Assembly: GCF_947623445.1 (NCBI RefSeq)
Contig: NC_135248.1
Span: 620,001 to 684,000, forward strand
DNA length: 64,000 bases
Source of the DNA: Clavelina lepadiformis
Taxonomy: Eukaryota; Chordata; Ascidiacea; Aplousobranchia; Clavelinidae
Direction of reading: 5' to 3'
Numbering within the stretch: position 1 is the first letter of the stretch; each line of letters begins with the position of its first letter. The position numbers and the translations under genes were made by a program. The notes under the pieces were generated by a model. It made no database searches. It saw only the letters and a program-made list of their open reading frames with translations, and was not told the origin of the DNA. Positions 47,953-62,537 of this stretch are shown here, piece after piece.

Positions 47953-50900
47953 TTTCAACTTCAATTTATTTAATTTTAAATAAATACGTTAACGCTTTTA
48001 GGACCTGCAAAATCTAGGAGCAAGTCAGCTAAACACAATTTTAACTGGGAGTAATTTGGTTTAAATCAGGGAGGTTAAAGATACGGCTGAGGAGGTGACT
48101 AAATTCGAAAACACAAAAAATCACGTGTATACAACTATACATGTGCAACACATTGTTAACTTGTAACTAGGGTTGGTCAAAGCAGAATCCTAATGGTTTA
48201 TAGAATTGAGATAGCAAATCTAGAATTTCGAATCTAAATGTTTCATATCTAGTGAGTTGCAACAATGTTAACAAAATGCAATTTAATTCAACTAAAACAA
48301 TCTCAAGTCCTGAATAACCCAGCACACAGGAGCAGATTTTTTAAATTTTGTTTTTTGAAAACCCCAAAAGTACTGTAGACCTGTAAGCCTACTTATGCAA
48401 GCCCAAAAAGCAGCAGTGGGCTTATATGGCGTTCCTATTTCTATCGTGCAAAATTGTTACCATACACACTACAGTACTTTGAATAAAGTTTGGCAATTTG
48501 CTTTGGAAATTTAGCGACAGCTGACCGAATTAAAATGTGTTTATTGTAGACATCAACTTTGTTATTTGCGTTCGTTTACAAACTACAGATGTCCTGAACA
48601 GTCAGCACAGGTCTTTCTACACTTGTTGAGCAGATGAGAAATGACCAAAATGAGCTTCAGAATCATATATTTATGAACAAAACTAAAAATCTGGTAAACT
48701 CTCTGTAAACGTGCAATTTTTTTGATCTGAATATTAACAACCATAGTGCAGGTGCCACACTTTCCAGTATGGGCCACAGCAAGACTGCAGTTCACAATGT
48801 GATTAAATTGAAACGTCATGTATTTGTAATATTAATCTTAAATACAAAGTGAAATAATTTATTTGAAGATAAATAAGAATTAAATCATTCAGTTAAACTA
48901 AATCAGAATTTCGATGGATGGTCTAAAACTTAGGGTCACAATTTAACCAGTTAACATCGTCCATTCCAAACTGTGTTCTAAATGTGTTCTTAATCTAACT
49001 TAAATGGTATAATATAGGGCGATGACCCTGTATTAAAAGTTTGTTTGATAAATAACACCATTGTCACAACAAGCATGCAAAAATAGCAAGCCAATGACTG
49101 TCTAATCATTCAAGCCAAGAATTAATCTAAGCCTAGTTGCAGCCGAAAATAATTTAACATTGACGTGGTGTAAAACACAAACCCAAATATTTTTGGCATA
49201 ATCTTCGTGCTAATATACAAGCTTTTTATACAGAGCGGTGCCCTATAAACCAACCATAAATCTACTTTCTACTCTAAAACTATCCTAACCGCCTATCTTT
49301 ACCAACGAGCTACTTGACCTAGTCCTATTCCCCAAAATGGAAAGTATGGTACTTTTCGATGAAATCTTGGGGGCACAGGAGGGCCAAAATCGGGTTGTCC
49401 GAGTGCAGAATGTTAGCCAAACGAACGGGTTCTCTTTTCTGGATGTAATTGTGAAACAGTGAGGTGTAGCAACCAGTCTTCAAAAATCTCAAGGGTGCAG
49501 TCGTCATGCTTTCCACGGCCTAGGCCTATACCTCGGACTGGAAAGTAAACGTTTTGACGAGAAATCGTGTGTGCAGATTTAGCGAGATAATGTGCACTGA
49601 AGACTTTATTCTTTGTATAATTAATATAAATTAGCGTTAAGTCACATCCAGCCGAACAAATTAACAACCTGTCCACTCACCGTTTTCAACGAAGTCCAGT
49701 AGAAAGCAAGTACTGTCACTTCCAACGGAACCTTTAAATAAAGAAAAGAATGAATGATTGACGTAAATATTAAACTGCATGATGGTAAGGTGTGCATATT
49801 TAAATTATGTAATTCTAGTATGCAAATACAACATTATATAATTCTTCAAAAAATGATGTTAAATCAAATAAATTAAAGTTTTTAATAGCATAAAAAATTC
49901 TTTCACACGTGAGTATAAAATTTAGGAAATTTCAGGCTCAACTAATCAAGTTTTTGAATCAATATTTAGAGTTTTTGACTTTCGATACACTGCCTCCAAA
50001 AAGATGGTAAGCAACAAAAAATGTAAAATAAGTAGTTCACCATTTTACCAAACTTCCAGACATCGGGAACTGTTGTGTTAACTCTTTCTTTTTTAAGCTC
50101 AATTGTCAATTTGCTCTGATTAAAAATAGAAATTTCTCGATATTGGCCGTCTGCGCATGTTGTATAGAACCGACCGCTGATCTTTCACTTCTTCATTTCC
50201 TTTGGACCGTAGAAACTTGCCTCTCCTAGTGTCATATTTGGCCAAGCCGAAAAGGCTATGAGATTGGGGTTTCAACCTTTCGGGTAAACTAAGGCTGGGT
50301 TATTTTGAAGTTGTTGTAACTGGAATTTTTTTAATGTTACGAGTAGCTTGACCAGAACGGGAATTTCGATTAATAACTGAAACCTAGAGACGTTTGTTGT
50401 TGGCCGACGCTAAAGGGGCGTGTTTTACCCAGCGTGAAATCGGCAGACTTCATCCGCCGACGATTTACACGTCAGCAATCACAATATCTAGCGGTTAACG
50501 CCAACATAAGAATGTAACATAAAAAAGTTTGATTCAAAGTAGTTTATTTAGAAAATCTGCTGATCTCACTAAAATCCTGAAAGGCTAAAACGAAGAGAAT
50601 TGGCAGGTAGGCCTAAGCCTAGGCCTAGTTGGGAAACACTGTTTTCAATTTCAGGCCCTTCAGGTCTTTAGTGTGTTCTAAATCTAAATTATAAATTGGT
50701 AACTTAAAAATCAAGGTCTCTTTTACTTTTACACTTCTATATCCGGATCGTATTAAGGAATTATCCTGTCATAATTTCTTTTCTATTGCCTCATAACTTC
50801 TTCCCATTCAAGCCAGAGAGCAAAAGTATAAAAGACCGCAAAAAACTTGTAGGCTATGTACGTCAAAAGTATACAGTTGCCGAAATTCACTGGCTTAAAT

Positions 50901-51412
50901 ATTGCGTGTGGTTTCCTAAGGCTTTAGATTCCAATCTGGTATATTGCCATAGCATATCACCATCTATATTATTCTTGGATTGAGTCTTTGTACAGATTAA
51001 ACTTGACAATGATTCCTGATGGCTCGAATCCCAATTACCAGGCTAACCTTTGTGCGAGTTTCAATGCACACACATCTTTTTTGTTCTTTCCTTGTGTGAT
51101 AGTTATCCTAGGATTGAGTTGACATATTGCACCGAAGTATTTATGAAAGAAATGAGTTATAGAGCCCCTTTTTGCACACATGCACATTTTTTCCTCTGTG
51201 TGTATTTAAATTTTCACGGAGCTGTCGTTTTGGCATATATTTTATAGTTACAAATGTACGTTAGTTTTAAATTACTCGCCAAAATTAACGTTATTTACTC
51301 TCGTTGAATGAAAACTTTCAGGATAAAGTTTTTAGTGTTTTTTCATTACTCTTGCCATTGAATTCAGTGGCGGCGTGTTTGTATATTTTACATGTTGTGG
51401 TGATTTCACAAA
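47953..51412. other. Long AT-rich spacer
   Basis: It lies between divergent SKP1 (-) and UBE2D (+), so both promoters should be here. Open frames at 48583-48819, 49325-49676, 50786-50983 and 51050-51247 carry no family motifs. A short TAGGCCT/AGGCCTA cluster occurs near 50609. No gene is supported. Confidence 0.5.
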
Positions 51413-52785
<1,373 letters not shown>

Positions 52786-53677
52786 CTCCAGAATTTTATT
52801 AGTTAAAAAATGTTCTGTGGGACTCTTAATGGCCCAAAGTCTTGTATTTGTGAAACAACCTGTAGCTTGCTTCTGACCTTTGACCTTCGATAACTAAAGC
52901 ACATATTGCAGTTTAACATTTTCGTCTGTAAATAGTCAATGACTTTTAAAACTTTGAAACGGTCGTCATCAAATTTATCTCCCACTGCATGCACCAAGCT
53001 TAGCATGTTGGTGTTGATGCATGTATCCTAGAAATAATTTTGAGTAAGATTTCTCGCTTTCGTTCCTCTAGCATTATTTGAGCAAGATTTTTTACCCGAT
53101 AAAGTATCTTTCTTTGCCATGGTATTGTTTGAAGTACACCTTGATTAAGGCGCTCGACCATGCCAATTTAATTGCTGTAATTCTTATAAACTAAATAAAG
53201 TCAGCCTATGTAGTATTACTCTGGTTCTTTTTGCCTTGTTCAGAGGCCGACAAAAAATCTTAACTTGGTGGGTAATCCAGTCTCCAACAGTTTAATCCCC
53301 CGCCCAGCAAAGTTAGATAAACTGTTGGAAATTTAGTGTGTAATGATGTGATTGATGTTATAACCTTCTCTGGATGTGTTTGTGTTAATTTTTCTTGGGT
53401 GATTTGCTTGCAATGTCGGTAGAATTTGAGATATAAATTTGAACTTTCCGCTTTATGTCGCCACATTTTCTGTTCATTTTGTCACCAGTTCAAATGTTTC
53501 ATGAGTTCTTAAAATAGAACATCTTTGGCTTAATTCAATGATTTCAACCAATTGTCTTTTGTGTTTTTTGATCTCTGGCGCCATTCATAAGTTGCGTTGT
53601 ATCTGACAGATAATTAGATTCCCACATTAACTGATAACACTGAGTGGGTTGACTGGATCTTACACAGACTCCCCAGC
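52786..53677. other. Spacer between tandem UBE2D genes
   Basis: The first 400 bases are the 3' untranslated region of copy 1, ending near AATAAA at 53194. The remaining 480 bases must hold the promoter of copy 2. No other gene is visible. Confidence 0.55.
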
Positions 53678-54757
<1,080 letters not shown>

Positions 54758-56193
54758 CTTGTCACACGATTGACCAATCAAAAGACAGCTTAAATGTATC
54801 TCTTGACATCATGAAGAAATCAGTTTCTTCAGTCGTTAATGTCGAAAAATCCAGATTCATGCTGCATTTACCGACTGCGTTGAGTCAAAAGTGTGGTTTG
54901 TGGCCAATTTGCATCATCCTCACATCTCCCACTGGTAATGGCCGATGACAAAATTCCAATGAACGTAAGCATGGAACTCTTTAACCTCATTTTTGAGACT
55001 GTGTGGAACTCACCTCTTCTGCCCCACATTGATACGTCAACACACTGTTTTAGGCGGCTTTGCAGTAATAAACCAGATGAGCCGTTCAAGGGTTGGTAAT
55101 GAACATAGATTTTGCAAATTTTATATCAATTTCCAAAGTATGTGTTCTTGTATAACCCAGTATAATATCCAATGCTTCTGTTGTTCTTCCAATTTAAGGA
55201 ATATTACTGAGTGCTTTTTAAAGGAGGAACAACTTAATAGGTATTTTGCCTTTTTAGCTGTATGTAGTGTTGTGTCTTAGTGAATATTTATGCTTGTTCT
55301 ATGCTTTTCCATGGAGCTTAGTAAATTATTAAACTAATTGTGTATGTGTAAGCAGTGGCTTCCGCAAATTTTTGGAAAAAATCCCCAAATTTTGGAAAAA
55401 ATTATCTTTGTCTGAAGTTACGAAGATGCAATCACTCCATTCATTAACCTCGTTAGATTTGAATTAGATCTTTTCAAAAGATTTAGGACAGTTTAAAGCA
55501 AAACATATTCACAGACAGTCGCAAGATTGTGGCAACCAAGTTGGCACCTGCGAGCTCCATGGACCAAACTGTGCTTACTCGAATTGGAATATTTTGGCTC
55601 GACCTTCGCCTTGCCAACCATTTAAAAACAATTCTTTCTAATTGACACAGACAACATATTACTACATAACCACCCAGTCGTGTGATTATGTACGGCACCA
55701 ACCACTTGTAATTTCCTGTGAAGAGTGGCACCGAACCCTGCCGCACATTCTAAGGCCTAAGAATAAAAACCAAATCATTCCAAAACTTGAAAACATGTTG
55801 CTTTTAAAAAAGGCACAAAAATAACAGCACTGAGAAAAAATATCAAACCAAAGGCCGTTTGTGCAATGTATGTAATTAAAATAATAGCTTCGTTATACTC
55901 TAACTATTCCAACAAGTTGCTGATGGGGAATGAGGTCAGCTTAGACGTGGAAATGGTTGAAAACAACCCATACAAACAGCACATTACATATAGTTGCTGT
56001 CGGCAAGACATTTGAAACTCATAATCACTTCGACAAAATTAACGCAGAGTATTTGGAACTACTTGGATGACTGACGAACGTCTATTTATAACATGGCAGT
56101 GGAATTTTGCATGAGAAGTCAGTAAGCGGGGCTGACATAAAATCACAGTAAAACCTGAAATAAAACTAAAACTTGGCAACAAAACGTCCGACT
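54758..56193. other. Spacer between UBE2D copy 2 and caspase-2 3' end
   Basis: The genes converge here. Frames at 54893-55280 and 55483-55746 lack motifs. No gene is supported. Confidence 0.5.
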
Positions 56194-59100
56194 TCACTGC
56201 ACTTGATGCTGCCCTGGGATGAGGAAGAGCTTCTTGCAAAGAGTCGACTGGAACTCCGACATCTCCTTGCACCTGGAAACGAGAAACAAAATCAAGATTT
56301 GGCCGCAATGTCCAGCCACGAGTTGGGAATATTGTCACCTGTGGTTGACAGAAGATGGACACCAGCCCTCCCTCTGCTTGACCAGGTTGTTGACCATAGT
56401 CATCATCTCTATTAAGTGCTTTTCACAGGAGTGGAATGCTAAGACCTGAGAAAATCAAGTTTTAAAAAGTCCTAACTTAGATTCTAACCAGATGTAGCTA
56501 AGGCCAGCATGAAGCAATGAGCAGTCAATCAAACAATGCACATTAACAGTCAGTTGATTGCATCATAGTCAACATAACAAGCCCGGTATGTCCAATAAAC
56601 AATGAAGTTAATAAGTAACTATGATGGTAATAATTACCACAACACGCCAAACGTCATTTTCGATCAGCAATGAAATTTATCAAATGTAAAATATTAACCA
56701 ATGTTGGAAATTACAAAACTTATCAAGTGCTTGAAGACAATTATTTGCAAATCGCTTAATTTATGATGAAATTTTGATAAACAGAGATCGTATCATTTAT
56801 TTTTCGTCATTAACTGTTTGGAATGAAAATTACGATGCGAGCGCAACGAAACACATGCTCAAGAACAATTAGGAATCAGCAGGAAAAAGTGATTGAGCCT
56901 CAGGAGCTTGAAACATGCAACATAGCGATAACACAATCTTGCCAGGATATGGTAGGACAACCATGGCCACCAAACCCATGTCCAAAATTTTAAGTAAAAT
57001 AATGACCTTTGGTGCATTTTAAAATAGGAAAAAGCAAGTTTTCTGGCTAATTTGTAAAAGTTTTCCATTTTTTCAGATCAGATTTAAAATAATTCCCAAC
57101 TGCTCAAGCCCATAAAAATAAAATAGATAACTGAATCCTCAAACACAATTCAATTTTAAAAAATTCCCCAGAAAAAACTGCGACAAGACTCACCCTGACG
57201 AGAGCTTGAATGTACCAGCTTCCCTGCTTCGTGTTCCGCATCGCTGCATAACCCTTCACTGTTGCGTAACCAATCAGCATGTCCGAACGTGCGGGAAGCT
57301 TGTTTCTCACAAAGTTGCTGTAAATTGACGATTGCGATGATGCACGAGATATGATGTCGCTTTCTGGCATCTGAAATGCGCAGTGTAAGATGCAATAATT
57401 TGGTACAGGCATAAAACAGTTTGTTTTTTATAAATCACTGTGAGGCTTCTCAAATATTGCAGACTCTATTCTAACAACTGACGACTAACAACGCGAACAT
57501 ATAACTACAAGGATGGGTAAATAACAATCGAACCATTATTCGGTCAGAGTTGACCCTTTCGCTCCTCGTAGGGGCGTCCATTTCATCCACTCCTTTGTCA
57601 GGGTTTGACCCGCGACAGCATTGAAAAAGAAGGATCTAAAATAATATCGTTAGCAACGTACACATTTCACACCCATGGTGTTCTGCTTCCTCACCTTCGG
57701 TTTGTTCTGTAGCCCTGGGCAGTTTTCATTGCCGAACAATTGTAAGACGTGTTCGATGTCCACCTTATTGCCGTCACGGCCAAAAAAACAGCCTTGTTCA
57801 CCATGACTCATTACTGCCACCATGCAGCAGTCTGCATATCGATGATCTTCCAACGCCGTGAATTTCTAACAACAGAAACACAAAATCGTTGTAAACATTT
57901 TTCAACAAAAACTTCAATAAATTAGCAATGTTTCCACCTGCAGAACATTCCAGATTTCTTTCGCTGTTCCGTCAACTAAAGAATAACATTTGAAGCCGAT
58001 CTGTCGAAGGACGAATTCCAGACGAGCTCGATCAACATCTCCCGCCTGAAAACCACGATATATGAGATGTCTGTGGCTACTTGAACTCACACGTAGAAAA
58101 AAAATTTCATTTCAAAAATAGCGTCTTAATATCTGATTCAGCCTCTTTCAGCTAACCATTAAACAATAACCGTGACATAACTCAAATCTACAGTCAAAAG
58201 CAGTCAAGCATAAACATTGAGACTCTAGTCCAGTGGTCGGCAAACTTTTGCTACGATGGCTCAAATTTTCACTTCATTAGTAAATGAAGGCCCAGCATTA
58301 CATGCGAAATATACTTAATGCAGTAAATATTACTTGCTCACTCATAATTTCAATTTGCTTTTCTCTTTTCCGCAGCCGACATTATTTGTTGAAGCTATTA
58401 GGATAACTTCAATTAACTTTTAATCTAGTTACATGTTTTCCACAGGTTTTGCAATATGCGGTAACCTGCAATTAACAGAATGAAAAACAAATGAAAATAC
58501 ACTCGCGCCACTGATGTTAAGTTGCATTGCGGCCTAGAATCTAAAACGTACATTGGTTTGTGCGAGCGTGGGTTGAAATCCCATTGGCTGACTATATCAG
58601 TTAGTTCTGACTACCTTAAATTTAAAATGTTGATTGTGAGATATGAAATTTAGATTCAGCTTTCACATTTTGTTGGAAATTATTGTTTCATCGATATAAT
58701 AATACTTGAACCTCTGTATATAACCTTTCACTGACTGAAGTGTGACTTAGATATCGTTCGAACACTCATTGTGAATTATTCAACTATTGTCCAAGTCACA
58801 AATGCTAAAGATGGAGGGCTAGGGGATAGATAGCTAGGGTAGTGAAGGATTAGTGTTATAAAAAAAATAGACTTGCATTCTCAATATGATATAATAATTA
58901 ACACTATGTGAGTGGAGGTTACTGGTTGTGTTTTCCAGATGTTTGCTGTTATAGCTATAGTTAACCTTTACTTAAGATGGAAATAACATCAGGAAGTGGA
59001 TTGCTAGCGCTCCAAGTTAACCAGGATGATAGAAAAAAAGCTCTGAAACTGTCACTCAGCCCACGTTTACTTGGTCACATGATACAATATGCGGCTCATT

Positions 59101-62100
59101 ATGTTTTGCTTGAAGGCCCACAGTTTGCCGACCACTGCTCTAGACACTACAACAACAGGTTACAACCACTTAGTAAGCAAACAAATGATGCAAAGCAGCA
59201 AATTCCAACCTCTCGGTTCTCCAGGCAGGTTGAAGGCTCAAACCTGTCGACACTAATTATCAAGGCAAGGCCTCTTGGAGAGCTGCACATCTCATAGCTA
59301 TCCATGAAATGCTGATGCTGAAACTGCAAAATAACAATAACAACAAAACTATAAAGAAATTAGGTTCCTAGCAGCACTGCTTTACCTGAAATGTTGATCT
59401 GCGCACGACGAGGTCATCCTGTGTGGGTCCATCAGTGAGGTCCATGCTTCCAATATCCAGGGGCACACGCGGTTGATTTACAGCATCAGGTAAAAATTGT
59501 AGTAGGGCAGCTTTTGATGAAGACTTAGCGGCAGTGGCAGCAAAGGTTGAAGCAACATTTTGTGACTTGGGCAGTGACAGATTGGCAGCAGCAACGAGGT
59601 CATCGGTTGACGAGGTGCATAAAATATCGTCAAGTTCATTACAAGGAGAGGGAACAGTGTAGGTTGATGATTGTGATGTCATTTCCTCTGTGCATCTTCT
59701 TTTGGCCGGTGAGGATGAGTGAGAGTCGTCTCCGTGGGCATCAGGAGAGCGATCTACATTTTCAGTTGGTCTTCGTGGTGACACATTTTTTCCCCTCGGT
59801 GGAGGTGAAGAACTCACAGAGGAACTAAACTTGGGGAGAAATCGGGAATTTTCTGGAGAAGAAAAACTGAAAGTCGTGGCGCTAAAGGAAGCAGATGTGC
59901 TTTGGTGATCCGGGCGGGTGCAAGGGACAGCATCGCCTCGCTCAACATCCGCATCCTGGAGTAAAAGGGCCAGATGATGCTGATCAGTGGACATCAGAGC
60001 ATCCACAAATGTTCGGAACGCTTCTGGGCCTCTCTTTGTAAGAGTACTGAGTAGTTCAACCTGCACAAGTTTTAATATGAGTTTGTGATTTTTATAAATT
60101 TGTGAAGCTTTTTAAGGTGCTATGTCACTGTTAGATTCCTTATTCATATTGCGCATAAGTCTAGTATTATGAAACTGCCACAGGAAATATGCACTTGAAT
60201 AATTTAAATATTAAATTAAATGCAAGTCTATATTTTTCAACAGAGATAGACAAATAGACAATCGGCGTTATTTTGTGAATCAAATCCAATCTTAAAGTGA
60301 GGGGCATTTACAAAAACAAATTATCCTTAAGTCAAAGAGTAGTTGTCGGCCATACTGGTGAAAAGATTATTTGTAATAATACGTGGTGGTTATTTATGGT
60401 TATTGCCATAAATTAGCGGAAAAATACGCAACTTCATCGATTAATTATGATGAAGATTCTTATAATGTCACAATAAAAGAAACAATAGGCATGACTCAGG
60501 TATTTGGATCAAGTATGAATAGAATGTTTCCTGTGACAGACAAGTAAAGAGTAATAAATGTAATTATAGCGTACATAAGTTCATAACAGGAACATTTCGT
60601 GTTGAATAACCCTAAACTAGCTAACGATTTGTGTATTTGCAATGGTTAATGTAAATGCTAACCTACAATACACTTCAGTTTTGGCTGCTGGCTCTGGCCT
60701 AGTCCAGTAACTGCAGTAAAAACAAGAATGTTTTACCAGTTTAACTACTGTCTTCTGTGACATTCTTTAACTGAAAATAAACATTACCTGCTATCAAGGT
60801 TGCAGAGTTTGGCATAGACGCACTTGTAGTGGCCTGGGTGGCATTTTTAATACCATTATATCATTCTTGGGAAAGTGTTCGCCAGTTATTTATTAGAGTC
60901 TTGTTTATTGATAACACTGCAATTCTCGTTTAATATTTGGAAACTTGCTCTAAATAACTTCATGTGAAAACGCTGTTTAGTACGTTACCAGGTGATTTTA
61001 AAACGCCCTAGTTTTAACTGAATGTAATCCCCATTGCCAACGCTTTATTTTTATCGTTCGCACGTTCTGAAATGTTCGTGTATTTTATGTCGGATATTTC
61101 CGCTCACACCGCTCCACGCTGTTATAAGCTCAAACTTCTACGCAAGTAACCGCCCAGACGGAGAGATACAGAGTCGTACGAACGTATTACGTTAGTCGTG
61201 TTAATTGCAATTCTTTAGACCTGTTTTAAACGGTGATTACTAAGTTTGTGATTGTGTGTAATATTCGGAACCTGTACAGTTCCTACAATAAAAGGACCGT
61301 TTCTGATAAACTGTATCTGTAATAACGTAAGAGCTTTCGGCTGACAAGAGGTTAGAGAATTCTAACCGCACGCAACCACAGAGTCAGATCATTAATTCGG
61401 CAGGTAAATTAAGTCTAAATAACAAGTTAAGACAGATAAGCTGTGCATCTGCCGCATCAACCTCTGCACACTCAATCCTGCTTTTCATGACCTTTAGTGC
61501 CACACTTATGGCGCTTTAATTTGCACTTAGTGACTTGGGCAGAACTTCTTTGCACTCAATTTTCAATTGATTTGAAGATTGAATACTTCAAACCGTGCAC
61601 ATTACGGTGTAATTGAGTCCGAGCAGTTTTGCGCGTCGCACTTGTCAATTTTAGTGGTTTGCCACACCCAAGGTCTTGCTGAAAACGACCGTGCTCTGCA
61701 GTCCAGCCTGCTACTAATCATCTATATTAATTATGGAGGCGTATTCCGTTCAAAACATGTTAGCTAGCCTACTATAGGGTACCTACTACAAACCCCAGTC
61801 ATCAGGCATATTGTTTTTACATTGTGATGTCATAATAGGAGACAAAAATGATACAATTTCGGAAACACTCTTTGATCAGATACTTTAGGGTCAAGTTGTT
61901 TTTGGACTTGCCCCTCACTTTGACAAACACTCAAGACATTAAAGCAATCAAGAATCAAGTAAAACAGGGCTTCTTAAACCATCGGTTGCGACCCCGGTTC
62001 TTTGGGGTCGAAAAATGTAATTTTGGGTCGTAAAACAAATTAAATTTTTATAAGTTCAATTGTTTTCATTAATTTTTAATTCGTTTTACTGTTTCAATTA

Positions 62101-62537
62101 CACGGTTCTTTTATCACTACAAGCTACTGTTAATGTACTTTGGTGGATTGTGTGCATTTGTATGATTTTGCCACAGACAAAAATAGCATTTGAGATTTGT
62201 AATTGGACGTATATATATTGTTTTAATATTATTAACATATAGGTTATCCATCAAGGGGTTGCATCGAAATTTTTTTTCTAAAATGGGGTCGCAGAAGTTA
62301 AAAGTTTGAGAAGCACTGAAAGTAAAATACAATCACACTTATTATAGCAAATTTGTAGAATTGCATTCTTACATTTTTGTCAAAGTTGGTGGCTCTTGAA
62401 GCTATTTTATCAAACATGACGTCGTTCAATATCCCATTCGCAATAAGCACTTGCAGAACTTCTTCGGAGATCAACTCCTTTGCAAGTTGCACTCGATGCT
62501 TTTTCAGTGTGTTCTTGTTCCGATGTTCCATCGTCAC
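56194..62537 (-). CDS. CASP2: Caspase-2-like initiator protease with CARD
   Basis: Nine exons on the minus strand: 62537-62373, 60060-59386, 59323-59210, 58045-57938, 57865-57695, 57635-57555, 57370-57194, 56445-56339 and 56272-56194. All phases agree and give 558 residues (human caspase-2 452). The CARD (about 8-90) reads [14 protein letters not shown], then [15 protein letters not shown], diagnostic of caspase-2. A long Ser/Thr-rich linker (about 95-280) includes A-K-R-R-C, a possible nuclear signal. The large subunit has P-R-G-L-A-L, catalytic His375 in M-S-H-G-E and Cys418 in Q-C-C-R-G, where most caspases read QACxG. The small subunit has [18 protein letters not shown] and [12 protein letters not shown]. 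The gene looks functional. It would act in stress or DNA-damage apoptosis if the role is conserved. Confidence 0.95.
56787..56942 (+). repeat. Dispersed repeat family 2, copy 2 (caspase-2 intron 7)
   Basis: It aligns by eye with 33808-33972 over about 155 bases, with TTTATTTTTCGTCATTAACTG, ACACATGCTCAAGAACAATTA, CAGCAGGAAAAAGTG and GAAACATGCAACATAGC-type segments in the same order. The family is not recognised; no coding capacity is seen. Confidence 0.55.
58223..59145. mobile_element. hAT-like element in caspase-2 intron 3
   Basis: The element runs 58231-59137 (907 bases). The left end is CAGTGGTCGGCAAACTTTTG; the right end on the other strand is CAGTGGTCGGCAAACTGTGG. The flanks CTCTAGTC (58223-58230) and CTCTAGAC (59138-59145) match at seven of eight positions. 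These are standard hAT marks. A plus-strand frame beginning at 58977 overlaps the right end and is not recognised as transposase. The element ends only 65 bases from caspase exon 3. Confidence 0.85.
60061..61956. other. Large first intron of caspase-2, unexplained part
   Basis: No coding exons are visible between the two CARD exons. A GC-richer segment near 61080-61400 stands out from the AT-rich surroundings but has no assignable structure. Together with 61957-62372 this makes a 2.3-kb intron splitting the CARD. Confidence 0.45.
61957..62327. mobile_element. hAT-like MITE in caspase-2 intron 1
   Basis: The element runs 61965 to 62318 or 62319. The left end is CAGGGCTTCTTAAACC; the right end on the other strand is CAGTGCTTCTCAAACTTTTA. 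Both continue into GCGACCCC phrases. The 8-mer AAGTAAAA is present at 61957-61964 and again at 62320-62327, with one extra A at the right junction. It lies just 45 bases from the CARD exon donor. Confidence 0.75.

Noticed and set aside
61080-61400. Possible solo long terminal repeat
   Set aside because: It is GC-richer and contains an AATAAA-like signal, but no boundary pair or target duplication could be defined, so no retroelement is called.
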